DNA of 32,407 nt from Candidatus Villigracilaceae bacterium (GTDB lineage: Bacteria > Chloroflexota > Anaerolineae > Anaerolineales > Villigracilaceae), in contig JAPKMP010000033.1 of NCBI GenBank assembly GCA_026645935.1, forward strand, positions 1-32,407, given 5' to 3'. Under the pieces are notes generated by a model. That model did not search any database, was not told where the DNA came from, and worked only from the letters and a program-made list of their open reading frames with translations. Shown piece by piece: positions 8,357 through 15,761 of the stretch. Each line of letters opens with the position of its first letter. Position 1 is the first letter of the stretch. The position numbers were made by a program, and so were the translations under genes.

Positions 8357-9298
8357 CTATTCCAACGCCTTGAAATCATCCGGGCTGCCGAGCGGGTAAT
8401 TTGCAGCTTCGCTGGCGATCCGTTTGACCAGACCGCCTAGAACAGTCCCTGTCCCAACCTCGACAAAAGCCTTGATTCCTCTTTCATTCATTGCCTTTAC
8501 GCTATCCGTCCATCGCACGCGGGATTGCATCTGGGCTTTGATGTCGGAACGGGCGTCATTTGCGGTTTTTAAAACTGAAGCATGCACATTGCCGATGACG
8601 GGAATCCTGGGATCGTTCATCGCAATGGAATCCACAGCCTGATTCCATTCTGCCTGAATGGAATCCATCAACGGAGAATGCGCGGCGATGGATACCGCCA
8701 ACGGGAGAGCGCGCTTCGCCCCGGCGGCTTTTGCGCCAGCCATCGCGCGCTCCACGGCGGCTTTCGCCCCGGAGATGACCACCTGACCGGGACAATTATC
8801 ATTCGCAACTTGCACAAGTTCTTCGGCAGTGCTGGCCTCTTCACAGACCTTTTCGAGAGTGGGGATATCCACGCCCAAGACCGCAGCCATCCCGCCGGGA
8901 GCCAGTTCACCGGCGCGCTTCATCAACTCACCGCGTTTACGGACGAGACGAAGCCCGTCCGCGAAGGATAAGGTTCCGGCGGCAGCGAGAGCCGACAATT
9001 CGCCAAGCGAATGCCCGGCAACAGAATCAGGTTCAAACCCGGGAAAGAGGCGGGTGACCGTTTGAAAGGAGGCGATCGAATGAAGAAAAAGCGCGGGCTG
9101 TGTGTTGACCGTGTCATTCAAATCGGTCTCGGGTCCGTTCCACATCAGGCTCGAGAGGGATACTCCCAAAATGGAATCGGCTTCATTAAAAAGTTTTTTC
9201 GTTTCGGGGAATTCTCCGGCAAGGGATTTGCCCATGCCGACGGTCTGCGATCCCTGACCGGGAAAGATAAAGGCGGTTGTTTTTGCGTCGAGTTTCAT
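8357..9298 (-). CDS. fabD: Malonyl-CoA:acyl carrier protein transacylase
   Basis: Transfers malonyl groups from CoA to acyl carrier protein (EC 2.3.1.39), supplying the extender unit for fatty-acid synthesis in the cytosol. The 313-aa length is standard. GQGSQ is at residues 14-18, the nucleophile Ser97 in GHSLGE, the Arg in the RKRGELM helix (about 120-126), and the catalytic His207 in IAAHSPLM. A strong AAAGGAG ribosome binding site precedes the ATG. It follows rpmF on the same strand, a common bacterial linkage of L32 with fatty-acid genes (rpmF-plsX-fabH-fabD), although plsX and fabH are absent here. The rpmF terminator and a partial REP-like repeat separate the two genes. Confidence 0.97.
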   Translation of the reverse strand: MKLDAKTTAFIFPGQGSQTVGMGKSLAGEFPETKKLFNEADSILGVSLSSLMWNGPETDLNDTVNTQPALFLHSIASFQTVTRLFPGFEPDSVAGHSLGELSALAAAGTLSFADGLRLVRKRGELMKRAGELAPGGMAAVLGVDIPTLEKVCEEASTAEELVQVANDNCPGQVVISGAKAAVERAMAGAKAAGAKRALPLAVSIAAHSPLMDSIQAEWNQAVDSIAMNDPRIPVIGNVHASVLKTANDARSDIKAQMQSRVRWTDSVKAMNERGIKAFVEVGTGTVLGGLVKRIASEAANYPLGSPDDFKALE

Positions 9299-9320
9299 TT
9301 GGCTCCTTTAACAATCTGGG

Positions 9321-9361
9321 AAATTGCTTCGGGCAAAAACAAGAGTGCCCTCGCAATGACA
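9321..9361. repeat. REP-like extragenic repeat, partial copy 2
   Basis: Contains ATTGCTTCGGGC and ends in CTCGCAATGACA, matching one half of the repeat at 6835-6915. It lies between rpmF and fabD. Confidence 0.65.
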
Positions 9362-9370
9362 TTTGCCATT

Positions 9371-9407
9371 AAAACACGAACGGGTCGTGAATGTCACGAC
9401 CCGTTCG
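9371..9407 (-). terminator. Intrinsic terminator of rpmF
   Basis: A perfect 13-bp stem (CGAACGGGTCGTG against CACGACCCGTTCG) with a five-base loop, followed on the minus strand by TGTTTT. The stem begins one base after the rpmF stop codon. Confidence 0.88.
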
Positions 9408-9408
9408 A

Positions 9409-9609
9409 TTATTCGGAGGATTTCTTTTCTTTCTTGACCTCGTACACTTCGCGCCCCTTGAAGTGGCCGCAGTTCGGGCAGACCACATGCGGCAGGCGTT
9501 TATTCCCGCAGTTGGAACAGGTGACGAGGTTCGCGGCGATCAATGCGTCCTGAGAGCGGCGGCGGTCGCGGCGGCCCTTCGAATGTTTGCGCTTTGGATG
9601 GGGTGTCAT
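9409..9609 (-). CDS. rpmF: 50S ribosomal protein L32
   Basis: A 66-aa structural protein of the large ribosomal subunit. It shows the typical basic N-terminus (MTPHPKRKHSKGRRDRRRSQ) followed by a zinc-ribbon with two CxxC pairs (Cys31/Cys34 and Cys44/Cys47), so this is the zinc-binding form. The start at 9609 matches the family N-terminus and has AGGAG upstream; the reading frame stays open for another 34 codons but nothing there resembles L32. The stop is followed immediately by a strong terminator and the gene has its own strong promoter, so it is largely an independent unit ahead of fabD. Confidence 0.97.
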   Translation of the reverse strand: MTPHPKRKHSKGRRDRRRSQDALIAANLVTCSNCGNKRLPHVVCPNCGHFKGREVYEVKKEKKSSE

Positions 9610-9635
9610 GAAACGTTCTCCTATTATACATGCAT

Positions 9636-9657
9636 CAGACGGGCGCATGCCCGTCTG
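9636..9657 (-). promoter_or_regulatory. Hairpin in the rpmF leader
   Basis: A perfect 9-bp stem (CAGACGGGC against GCCCGTCTG) with loop GCAT lies between the rpmF promoter and its ribosome binding site. On the plus strand it is followed a few bases later by six T. It may be a leader structure for rpmF or a plus-strand terminator; which is not clear. Confidence 0.5.
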
Positions 9658-9682
9658 GTCTGGTTTTTTACGAAGCGCGCTG

Positions 9683-9711
9683 ATTATATATGCGCAAGGC
9701 AGTGACGTCAA
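9683..9711 (-). promoter_or_regulatory. Promoter of rpmF
   Basis: Minus-strand TTGACG (9711-9706), a 17-base spacer and TATAAT (9688-9683): a near-consensus housekeeping promoter placing the transcript start about 65 bases before the rpmF ATG. Confidence 0.82.
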
Positions 9712-9730
9712 GTCGAATTGGAAGTAAAAT
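9702..9730 (+). promoter_or_regulatory. Promoter of the SpoIIE-RCK-P-loop operon
   Basis: Plus-strand GTGACG (9702-9707), a 17-base spacer and TAAAAT (9725-9730). The ATG at 9738 lies seven bases after the -10 box, so the transcript is probably leaderless. The -35 overlaps that of the divergent rpmF promoter, so the two promoters may compete. Confidence 0.55.
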
Positions 9731-9737
9731 CCGAAGC

Positions 9738-10445
9738 ATGGAACTCCAGATCGCAGTTGCGAAGATCAACAAATACGCGGTATCTGAAAGCGGGGATACG
9801 CTTGAAGTGATCGAACGCCCCACCGGCGGGCTTTCTGTAGTGCTTGCCGATGGCCAGACCAGCGGACGCGGCGCAAAAGCGGTTTCCATGATGGTGGTGC
9901 GCAAAGTGATCAGCCTGATCGCGGAAGGCGTGCGTGATGGAGCGGCAGCCAGGGCGGCATCGGATGCGCTCTTCGCCGAACGCGCGGGCAAAGTGACCTG
10001 CACCCTGAATATTGCGTCGGTCGACCTGCACAGCAATACGATCGTATTGACCCGAAATAACCCCGCCCCCATGTTCATTTGCCGCGGCGAGAACATCGAT
10101 ATACACGCGGAGGATAGTGTTCCACTTGGCATTTCCCGCAATGTGCGCCCTGTCATTACCGAACTCACGATCGAGGCGGGATTGACCATCGTCATCTTCT
10201 CTGACGGGATCAGCCACGCAGGGGAACGCCGCGGTGAACCGATGGATGTGCGCCACACGATTCGATCCCTGATCGAAGACCAGGACCCCAGCCCGCAGGA
10301 ACTGGCAGACAGCCTTCTCGCCCAGGCTGTACGACTCGACGACAACCGCCCCGCCGACGATATCAGCGTTTTGATCCTGCGCGTCTCGCCGTTGACGGGG
10401 GACAATGTGCGGCGCATGACCGTCCGACTGCCGATCCATGCCTAA
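9738..10445 (+). CDS. SpoIIE-family PP2C-type serine phosphatase
   Basis: A 235-aa protein made of only the PPM/SpoIIE phosphatase domain. Metal-binding acidic motifs are visible: VLADGQTSGRGAKA (Asp38), FSDGISHAGE (Asp156) and PADDISVLILR (Asp208/209). Proteins of this family dephosphorylate Ser/Thr on anti-sigma-factor antagonists or other partner-switching proteins. No kinase or antagonist gene is adjacent, so the target is unknown. The start at 9738 begins the recognisable domain; no Shine-Dalgarno is seen and the -10 box is immediately upstream, which supports a leaderless message. The last eight bases overlap the start of the RCK-domain gene, so translation is probably coupled. Confidence 0.87.
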   Translation: MELQIAVAKINKYAVSESGDTLEVIERPTGGLSVVLADGQTSGRGAKAVSMMVVRKVISLIAEGVRDGAAARAASDALFAERAGKVTCTLNIASVDLHSNTIVLTRNNPAPMFICRGENIDIHAEDSVPLGISRNVRPVITELTIEAGLTIVIFSDGISHAGERRGEPMDVRHTIRSLIEDQDPSPQELADSLLAQAVRLDDNRPADDISVLILRVSPLTGDNVRRMTVRLPIHA

Positions 10446-11496
10446 ATCCCGTACTCCCTTCGACAAGCATCGCTGGCGGCGCATCCAGGCAGGTTTTCGC
10501 GATACCACCATCCTTATGCGGGAATTCCGTACGCCGTTGCTATGGTTCTCCTCGGCAGTGCTAGGCGGCGGCTTCCTCTATCACTATCTATCGGAACGAC
10601 TGAATGAGCCGGTCTATTCCCTTGCCGAGTCGATCTACATCGTTTTGATCTCCACTTTTTTACAGCCGCCAAACCGCGAATTTCCGCACCATATCCTTCT
10701 GCAAGCCTTTCATTTTCTGATGCCCATCGTCGGCCTGGTCGCTCTCGCCCAGGGTCTGGCCGATTTTGCAAGCCTTCTCTTCAACCGAAAATCACGCAAC
10801 AAGGAGTGGGAAATGGCAGTCGCATCCACCATGAACAATCACATCATCCTCGTGGGGCTGGGCCATCTCGGCTACCGAGTCGCGATGAAACTGCACGAGA
10901 TGAACGAAAACATCGCCGTGATCGATCTCAAAGCCAACGGAGACACCGTCGCCGCGGTGCGCGAACTCGACATCCCGGTCATTCATGACGATGCCACCCG
11001 TCCGGCTGCGCTCGAAGCGGGAAATATCAAGGACGCGCGCACGATCATCCTGGCGAGTCAGAACGATGCGATGAACCTGCAGATCGCGCTAAAGGCGCGC
11101 AGTATGAATCCGGAGATCCAGGTGGTCATCCGCATCTTCGATGAGGACTTTGCCCATGCACTGCAGGAACAATTCGGTTTCGTCGCCTTGAGCGCCACAG
11201 AAATGGCGGCGCCTGTCTTCGCCTCTGCCGCCGCCGGGGTGGATGTGACCAACCCGATCTCCATCGAAGGGCAATTGCTCAGCCTGGCGAGATTGACCAT
11301 CAATGCAAATTCGCCCCTTGCGAACAGGACGGTCGGTCACATCGAGGACAATTACCATTTGAACGTGGTCGTGCTACGCCACGACCATCGCTCCGAAATG
11401 CACCCGACGGATAAAAGCGAACTCCACGCCGGGGATACCATTGCAGTCCTCGGCAGTTCGGCGCAATTACAGAATTTGATCCAGGCAAATGAATGA
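10438..11496 (+). CDS. Two-TM ion-channel-like protein with RCK (TrkA-N/TrkA-C) domains
   Basis: A 352-aa membrane protein. Two hydrophobic helices (about 33-51 and 87-115) flank a pore-like stretch (about 58-85). Next comes a Rossmann-fold RCK/TrkA-N domain with GLGHLG (140-145) and an acidic residue (VIDL) at the end of the second strand, then a TrkA-C-like region (about 270-350). The layout is that of RCK-gated potassium channels, but the canonical TVGYGD selectivity filter is missing; the corresponding place reads STFLQPPNREFPHH. It may conduct something else or act as a nucleotide sensor. It overlaps its neighbours by eight bases on each side, which implies a tightly co-translated trio with the phosphatase and the P-loop protein. 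Confidence 0.85.
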   Translation: MPKSRTPFDKHRWRRIQAGFRDTTILMREFRTPLLWFSSAVLGGGFLYHYLSERLNEPVYSLAESIYIVLISTFLQPPNREFPHHILLQAFHFLMPIVGLVALAQGLADFASLLFNRKSRNKEWEMAVASTMNNHIILVGLGHLGYRVAMKLHEMNENIAVIDLKANGDTVAAVRELDIPVIHDDATRPAALEAGNIKDARTIILASQNDAMNLQIALKARSMNPEIQVVIRIFDEDFAHALQEQFGFVALSATEMAAPVFASAAAGVDVTNPISIEGQLLSLARLTINANSPLANRTVGHIEDNYHLNVVVLRHDHRSEMHPTDKSELHAGDTIAVLGSSAQLQNLIQANE

Positions 11497-11866
11497 TCCT
11501 GCAACGCCCGCGCGGGTTGATAACCCGCTTATCGGTATAGTCGGTCCTTGCGGAGCGGGAAAATCCACGCTGGTTGCCGGGCTCGAAAGACACGGCTTCC
11601 GCTGCCGCCACATCGCGCAGGAACATTCGTACGCGAAGCAAATGTGGAAGGTCATCGCCAAGCCGGATATTCTGATCTATCTTGGCTGCTCGTTCGAAAA
11701 CTCCACCAATCGCCGCAACCTGAACTGGACCCCCGCCGATCATGAGGAACAGCTCCAACGTCTCGCCCATGCCCGCGAGCACGCCGACCTGTTCATCGAT
11801 ACCAACACGGCTGACGAAAGCGGAGTCCTCGCCCAAGCCCTCGAGTTCTTAAAGAGCCGGATCTAG
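11489..11866 (+). CDS. Small P-loop NTPase of unknown function
   Basis: A 125-aa protein with Walker A GPCGAGKST (residues 19-27), spaced as in small nucleotide or metabolite kinases, and a C-terminal DLFIDTNTADESGVLAQ segment that resembles the end of such folds (a DT-N-x-ES pattern). The region between contains YLGCSFENSTNRRNLNW. It could be a kinase-like enzyme or an ATP-dependent regulator; I cannot name a substrate. It starts inside the last codons of the RCK gene (eight-base overlap), so it belongs to the same operon. It is short for a complete nucleotide kinase. Confidence 0.72.
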   Translation: MNDPATPARVDNPLIGIVGPCGAGKSTLVAGLERHGFRCRHIAQEHSYAKQMWKVIAKPDILIYLGCSFENSTNRRNLNWTPADHEEQLQRLAHAREHADLFIDTNTADESGVLAQALEFLKSRI

Positions 11867-11960
11867 GATCGAGCCTTGCCCCGCTTCCGGCGTGGACCCA
11901 GGCTTTGGGCGGTGATCCTGGCCTTCCGCACGCCCGAAGCGGCTTGTGAATGCAAATCCA

Positions 11961-11989
11961 TAGACTTGAATTCCGAGTGGGAGTATAAT
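11961..11989 (+). promoter_or_regulatory. Promoter of secDF
   Basis: TAGACT (11961-11966), a 17-base spacer and consensus TATAAT (11984-11989). It sits about 50 bases before the secD ATG, with no other gene between. Confidence 0.72.
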
Positions 11990-11998
11990 GTCGCCCGC

Positions 11999-12016
11999 GT
12001 GGCGCATAAGCGCCAC
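11999..12016 (+). promoter_or_regulatory. 5'-end hairpin in the secD leader
   Basis: A perfect 7-bp stem GTGGCGC/GCGCCAC with loop ATAA, starting about ten bases after the -10 box. It would form at the very 5' end of the secDF mRNA and may stabilise it or affect translation. Confidence 0.5.
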
Positions 12017-12041
12017 ATTTTCATGGATGGAGAAACCCCGC

Positions 12042-13400
12042 ATGATACGTAACCTAACTAACCGCATCGCCATCATCGCGCTGATCCTTGCGTTCGCTTT
12101 GTGGGTCGACCTGAGCAACGACATCGAAATCCTAAACCCGGTGAACAATCAAGCCCTTTTCTCGCGCAATGTCGAACCCCGTCTGGGACTTGACCTGCAA
12201 GGCGGGCTGCAGGTTTTGCTCGAAGCCGACATCCCTGCCAACCAGCAGGTCGATTCGCAAGCCATGGAAATCGCCCGCGATATCGTTCAACAGCGCACCG
12301 ACGCATTGGGCGTCAATGAAAATGTCATCCAGATCGCCGGAGACCGCCGCATTGTGGGCGAATTCCCCGGGCTGGAAGATACCGAATCCGTGCTGGCGAC
12401 CATTCAACAAACGGGTCTGTTGGAATTCGTAGACACCGGCGATTACAGCCCCGAAGAAGGAACGATTCTTAACACCGATTACAGCCCCACGGGTGAACCG
12501 GTTGAATTACCCGAAAGCGGCGAGGTCCTTTATCACACCATCATGACCGGCTCCGAACTGGACGCTGTCACGGTCGGGCAGGACCAATTGGCCACGAACT
12601 ACGTGATCAATTTCCGGTTGAAATCGGAAGGCGCGAGGATATTCGGCGATCACACCTCCGCAAATGTCGGCAAATTCCTCACCATCGTGCTCGATAAGCA
12701 GGTCATTTCATCTCCCCGCATCGAAAGCGCGATCACCGGCGGTGAAGGGACGATAACCGGCGGCTTTACCTTCGAATCCGCCAACGCCTTTGCGGTGCAA
12801 TTGCGCTACGGCTCGCTTCCCGTTCCCTTGAAGATCGTCGAGACCCGCATCATCGGACCAACCCTCGGCGCGGACTCTTTGAATAAAAGCCTGCGAGCCG
12901 GGTTGATCGGCATGGTGATCGTGGCAATGTTCATGATCCTGTACTACCGATTTCCCGGTATTGTGGCGGTGCTGTCCATCCTGATCTATGCCGCGGTCGC
13001 ATTCGCCGTGTTCAAATGGTTCCACTTCACATTGACCCTGCCCGGCATTGCCGGCTTTCTGCTCAGCACCGGCGCGGCGCTCGACGCGAACATCCTCATC
13101 TTCGAAAGAATGAAGGAGGAACTCCGCAACGGCAGGAATCTCGCGCAGGCGGTCGATCAGGGCTGGACGCGCGCCTGGTCCTCCATCCGCGATTCGAACC
13201 TGGCCGCCATCATCACTTCGTTGATCCTCTTCTGGTTCGGCTCCACCTTCGGTGCCACCATCGTAAAGGGTTTCTCGCTGACCCTCGCGCTCGGCGTTGG
13301 CATCTCTCTTTTCACCGCGATCTACGTCACCCGAACCCTGCTGGTCATCTTCCTGCAGGGATTCAAGCCGAAGAATTACGACCTCTGGTTTGGCATATAG
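12042..13400 (+). CDS. secD: Protein translocase subunit SecD
   Basis: Membrane component of the Sec export machinery that uses the proton gradient to pull preproteins through SecYEG. 452 aa, the compact form compared with about 615 in E. coli. One N-terminal membrane helix (about 8-22) is followed by the LGLDLQGGLQVLLE motif (about 48-62), a large extracytoplasmic P1 region, then the C-terminal membrane block with IIGPTLGADSLNKSL and ALDANILIFERMKEE, the conserved transport motifs. The ATG at 12042 gives the expected basic residues followed by a hydrophobic helix; GGAG lies nine bases upstream. An in-frame ATG at 12027 is possible. secF follows after nine bases. Confidence 0.95.
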   Translation: MIRNLTNRIAIIALILAFALWVDLSNDIEILNPVNNQALFSRNVEPRLGLDLQGGLQVLLEADIPANQQVDSQAMEIARDIVQQRTDALGVNENVIQIAGDRRIVGEFPGLEDTESVLATIQQTGLLEFVDTGDYSPEEGTILNTDYSPTGEPVELPESGEVLYHTIMTGSELDAVTVGQDQLATNYVINFRLKSEGARIFGDHTSANVGKFLTIVLDKQVISSPRIESAITGGEGTITGGFTFESANAFAVQLRYGSLPVPLKIVETRIIGPTLGADSLNKSLRAGLIGMVIVAMFMILYYRFPGIVAVLSILIYAAVAFAVFKWFHFTLTLPGIAGFLLSTGAALDANILIFERMKEELRNGRNLAQAVDQGWTRAWSSIRDSNLAAIITSLILFWFGSTFGATIVKGFSLTLALGVGISLFTAIYVTRTLLVIFLQGFKPKNYDLWFGI

Positions 13401-13409
13401 GATATTCCC

Positions 13410-14327
13410 ATGATCGATATACTCAGCAAACGTTACCTGTACTTTCTATTCTCCCTCTTTGTGATCGTGCCCGGGTTGATCCTTCTTGCCGTGGATGGGC
13501 TGCCCCTTTCGATTGACTTCACAGGCGGAAGCCTTTTTGAAGTGACCTTTGCCGAGGGCAAGGGACTCGACACGGAATCCATCATCTCGATCTATGAAGA
13601 AGCCGGCATCGATGACGCCCAGGTCACGACAACCGAGACGGGATCCGTGCAGATCCGCTCCTCCTTCCTGACAAACGAAGCGCGCGACGAAATCCTGACA
13701 GCCATGCAGGAAGCCACCGGCGATCCGGTGACTGTGATCAGCTTCGACAGCGTCGGTCCGACCATCGGGGCGCAGGTCGCATCGCGCGCGGCATTGGCGG
13801 TCGGGGTTGCGGCATTGGGTGTGGTGATCTACATCACACTGGCATTTAGAAAAGTGCAAAACGCCTTCCGGTACGGGGTTTGCGCGATCATTGCCATGGT
13901 GCACGACGTGGCGGTTGTCTTCAGCATCGCAGGGATCGGCGCGCGTTACTTCGACTGGCAGATGGATGCCCTCTTCCTGACCGCACTGTTGACCGTCATC
14001 GGTTTTTCGGTGCAGGACAAAGTGGTCGTGTTCGACCGAATCCGGGAGAACGCCAACCTTCTGCGCAGGCTCGAATACGAAACCCTTGTCAACCATTCCA
14101 TCGTCCAGACCCTTCAGCGTTCGATCAACACCCAATTGATGACCGTTGAATTTCTTCTGCTTTCCCTGGCGTTATTCGGCGGGATCACCCTTCAGGAATT
14201 CGCTGTGATTCTCCTGGTAGGTCTCCTGAGCGGAACCTACTCCTCCATTTTCGTGGCGGCCCCGATCCTGGTCCTGTGGGAAAAGCGCGAGTGGACCACT
14301 TGGTTCGGCCGCGGCGCAAACGCGTAA
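13410..14327 (+). CDS. secF: Protein translocase subunit SecF
   Basis: Partner of SecD in the Sec accessory complex. 305 aa with an N-terminal membrane helix, the SIDFTGGSLFEVTF motif (about 33-46), a small periplasmic-side domain, and five further membrane segments including IGFSVQDKVVVFDRIREN, the hallmark SecF loop. The start is nine bases downstream of the secD stop and the two are clearly one operon, ended by the terminator at 14341. Confidence 0.96.
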   Translation: MIDILSKRYLYFLFSLFVIVPGLILLAVDGLPLSIDFTGGSLFEVTFAEGKGLDTESIISIYEEAGIDDAQVTTTETGSVQIRSSFLTNEARDEILTAMQEATGDPVTVISFDSVGPTIGAQVASRAALAVGVAALGVVIYITLAFRKVQNAFRYGVCAIIAMVHDVAVVFSIAGIGARYFDWQMDALFLTALLTVIGFSVQDKVVVFDRIRENANLLRRLEYETLVNHSIVQTLQRSINTQLMTVEFLLLSLALFGGITLQEFAVILLVGLLSGTYSSIFVAAPILVLWEKREWTTWFGRGANA

Positions 14328-14340
14328 AGACAAGATGAAG

Positions 14341-14371
14341 GACAGCCATCCACGAAACGGCTGTCTTTTTT
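14341..14371 (+). terminator. Intrinsic terminator of secDF
   Basis: A perfect 7-bp stem GACAGCC/GGCTGTC with an 11-base loop and six T directly after. It ends only seven bases before the ATG of the next gene. Confidence 0.9.
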
Positions 14372-14378
14372 AGTTCGA

Positions 14379-15161
14379 ATGTCAATCAAGCCGGGAACTC
14401 CATCTCGTCTGTTTTTCTTATTGGTCCTTCTAGCGGCATCCTCCTGCAGCCGAGATGCCGGTGCTGGGCTTCCTGCAAAGATGACGTGGCATATTCAATA
14501 TTCAGGCGGGGTGGATTATTCGTTGGATGTGGATATGTACAACCTCGACCTGTTTGATATCGGTGCGGATAAGATTCAAATGATCAAAGATCGGGGCGTT
14601 CTCGTCGTCTGTTATTTCAGCGCCGGTTCGTATGAAGACTGGCGGCCGGATGCGGGCGACTTTCCCATTGAAACACTCGGCAAACCAATGCATGAGTGGG
14701 AAGGCGAAACCTGGCTGGATATTCGAATTATCGAAAGCCTGCGGCCGGTCATTGAAAAGCGGCTTGACCTGGCGGTCAACAAAGGCTGCGACGGCGTGGA
14801 CCCGGATAACGTCAACGGATACGAATCGGATACGGGTTTTCCCCTGACATATGAAGACCAGATCGAGTTCAACATCTTTCTTGCGGATGCGGCGCACGAA
14901 CGCGGATTGACCATCGGCCTGAAGAACGACCTTGACCAGATCGAAGACCTGCTCCCGTATTTTGACTGGATCATCAACGAGGAATGTTTTTCATACGACG
15001 AGTGCGAACTGCTTTTGCCCTTTGTCGAGTCGGGCAAACCGGTCTTCGTGATCGAATATGATCTATCCCCGCGGATGTTCTGTGAGGCGGCAAATCGGAT
15101 GAATTTCAATGCCTTGCACAAGAACCGGGACCTGGATGCCTACCAAACCGCCTGCAGGTGA
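14379..15161 (+). CDS. GH114-like (endo-alpha-1,4-polygalactosaminidase-type) lipoprotein
   Basis: A 260-aa protein resembling the GH114/TM1410 (beta/alpha)-barrel hydrolase family. Residues 10-23 form a signal sequence ending in LLAASSC, a probable lipoprotein site at Cys23. The barrel shows WHIQYSGG (37-44), VCYFSAGSYEDWRPDAGDFP (77-96), DGVDPDNVNGY (138-148; the acidic residues are likely catalytic) and GLKNDLDQ. Such enzymes are reported to cleave alpha-1,4-galactosamine-containing exopolysaccharide; the actual substrate here is unknown. The ATG lies seven bases after the secDF terminator, leaving no room for a usual promoter or ribosome binding site, so expression may rely on terminator read-through or a later start. 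The LysE gene follows after three bases. Confidence 0.82.
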   Translation: MSIKPGTPSRLFFLLVLLAASSCSRDAGAGLPAKMTWHIQYSGGVDYSLDVDMYNLDLFDIGADKIQMIKDRGVLVVCYFSAGSYEDWRPDAGDFPIETLGKPMHEWEGETWLDIRIIESLRPVIEKRLDLAVNKGCDGVDPDNVNGYESDTGFPLTYEDQIEFNIFLADAAHERGLTIGLKNDLDQIEDLLPYFDWIINEECFSYDECELLLPFVESGKPVFVIEYDLSPRMFCEAANRMNFNALHKNRDLDAYQTACR

Positions 15162-15164
15162 TAT

Positions 15165-15761
15165 ATGCTTTTTCTACGCGCCTTTATCATCGGAATCTCC
15201 ATCGCCGCCCCGGTCGGACCGATCGGCGTGCTATGCATCCGCCGCACGCTGGCGAACGGCCGCCTGGCGGGATTCGTCTCGGGCCTGGGCGCCGCCAGCG
15301 CGGACATGATCTATGGCGCGATTGCCGCCTTTGGGTTGACCGCCGTTACAGGATTGCTGGTCGAAAATGCGTTCTGGCTGAGAATCGCAGGCGGATCGTT
15401 CCTGCTCTATTTGGGCGTGAAGACATTTCTGGAAAAACCCGCGGATAAACCGGCAAGTGCCTCGCAGGGCGGATTGTTGAGCATGTACACCTCCACTTTC
15501 TTTTTGACCCTCACCAACCCGATGACCATCCTTTCCTTCGCCGCCATCTTCGCCGGGACGATGCTGGGCAAAACGACCGGCTCGCCGCTGGTCATGGTGT
15601 CGGGAGTCTTTGCGGGCTCGGCTGCATGGTGGCTGACCCTGAGTTTCGGCGTGGGGATCCTCAGAGACAGATTGACCCAAACTCACATGGCCTGGATAAA
15701 CCGCATTTCGGGCACGATCATTTTTGCGTTCGGCATCTATGCATTAATTGGGGCAATCTAA
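15165..15761 (+). CDS. LysE/RhtB-family amino-acid exporter
   Basis: A 198-aa inner-membrane protein with about six hydrophobic segments. The N-terminal signature IGISIAAPVGPIGVLCIRRTLANG (residues 8-31) is typical of LysE-type transporters, as are the ASADMIYG and LTNPMTILSFAAIF stretches in helices 2 and 4. Family members export lysine, arginine, threonine or related compounds; substrate unknown. It starts three bases after the GH114-like gene stop, with AGGTG upstream, so the two are co-transcribed. Its stop overlaps the stop of the convergent GGDEF gene by three bases. Confidence 0.88.
   Translation: MLFLRAFIIGISIAAPVGPIGVLCIRRTLANGRLAGFVSGLGAASADMIYGAIAAFGLTAVTGLLVENAFWLRIAGGSFLLYLGVKTFLEKPADKPASASQGGLLSMYTSTFFLTLTNPMTILSFAAIFAGTMLGKTTGSPLVMVSGVFAGSAAWWLTLSFGVGILRDRLTQTHMAWINRISGTIIFAFGIYALIGAI

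Noticed and set aside
9668-10511. Long minus-strand frames opposite the SpoIIE-type phosphatase
   Set aside because: Antisense shadows of a gene with intact catalytic motifs; they would also overlap the divergent promoters.
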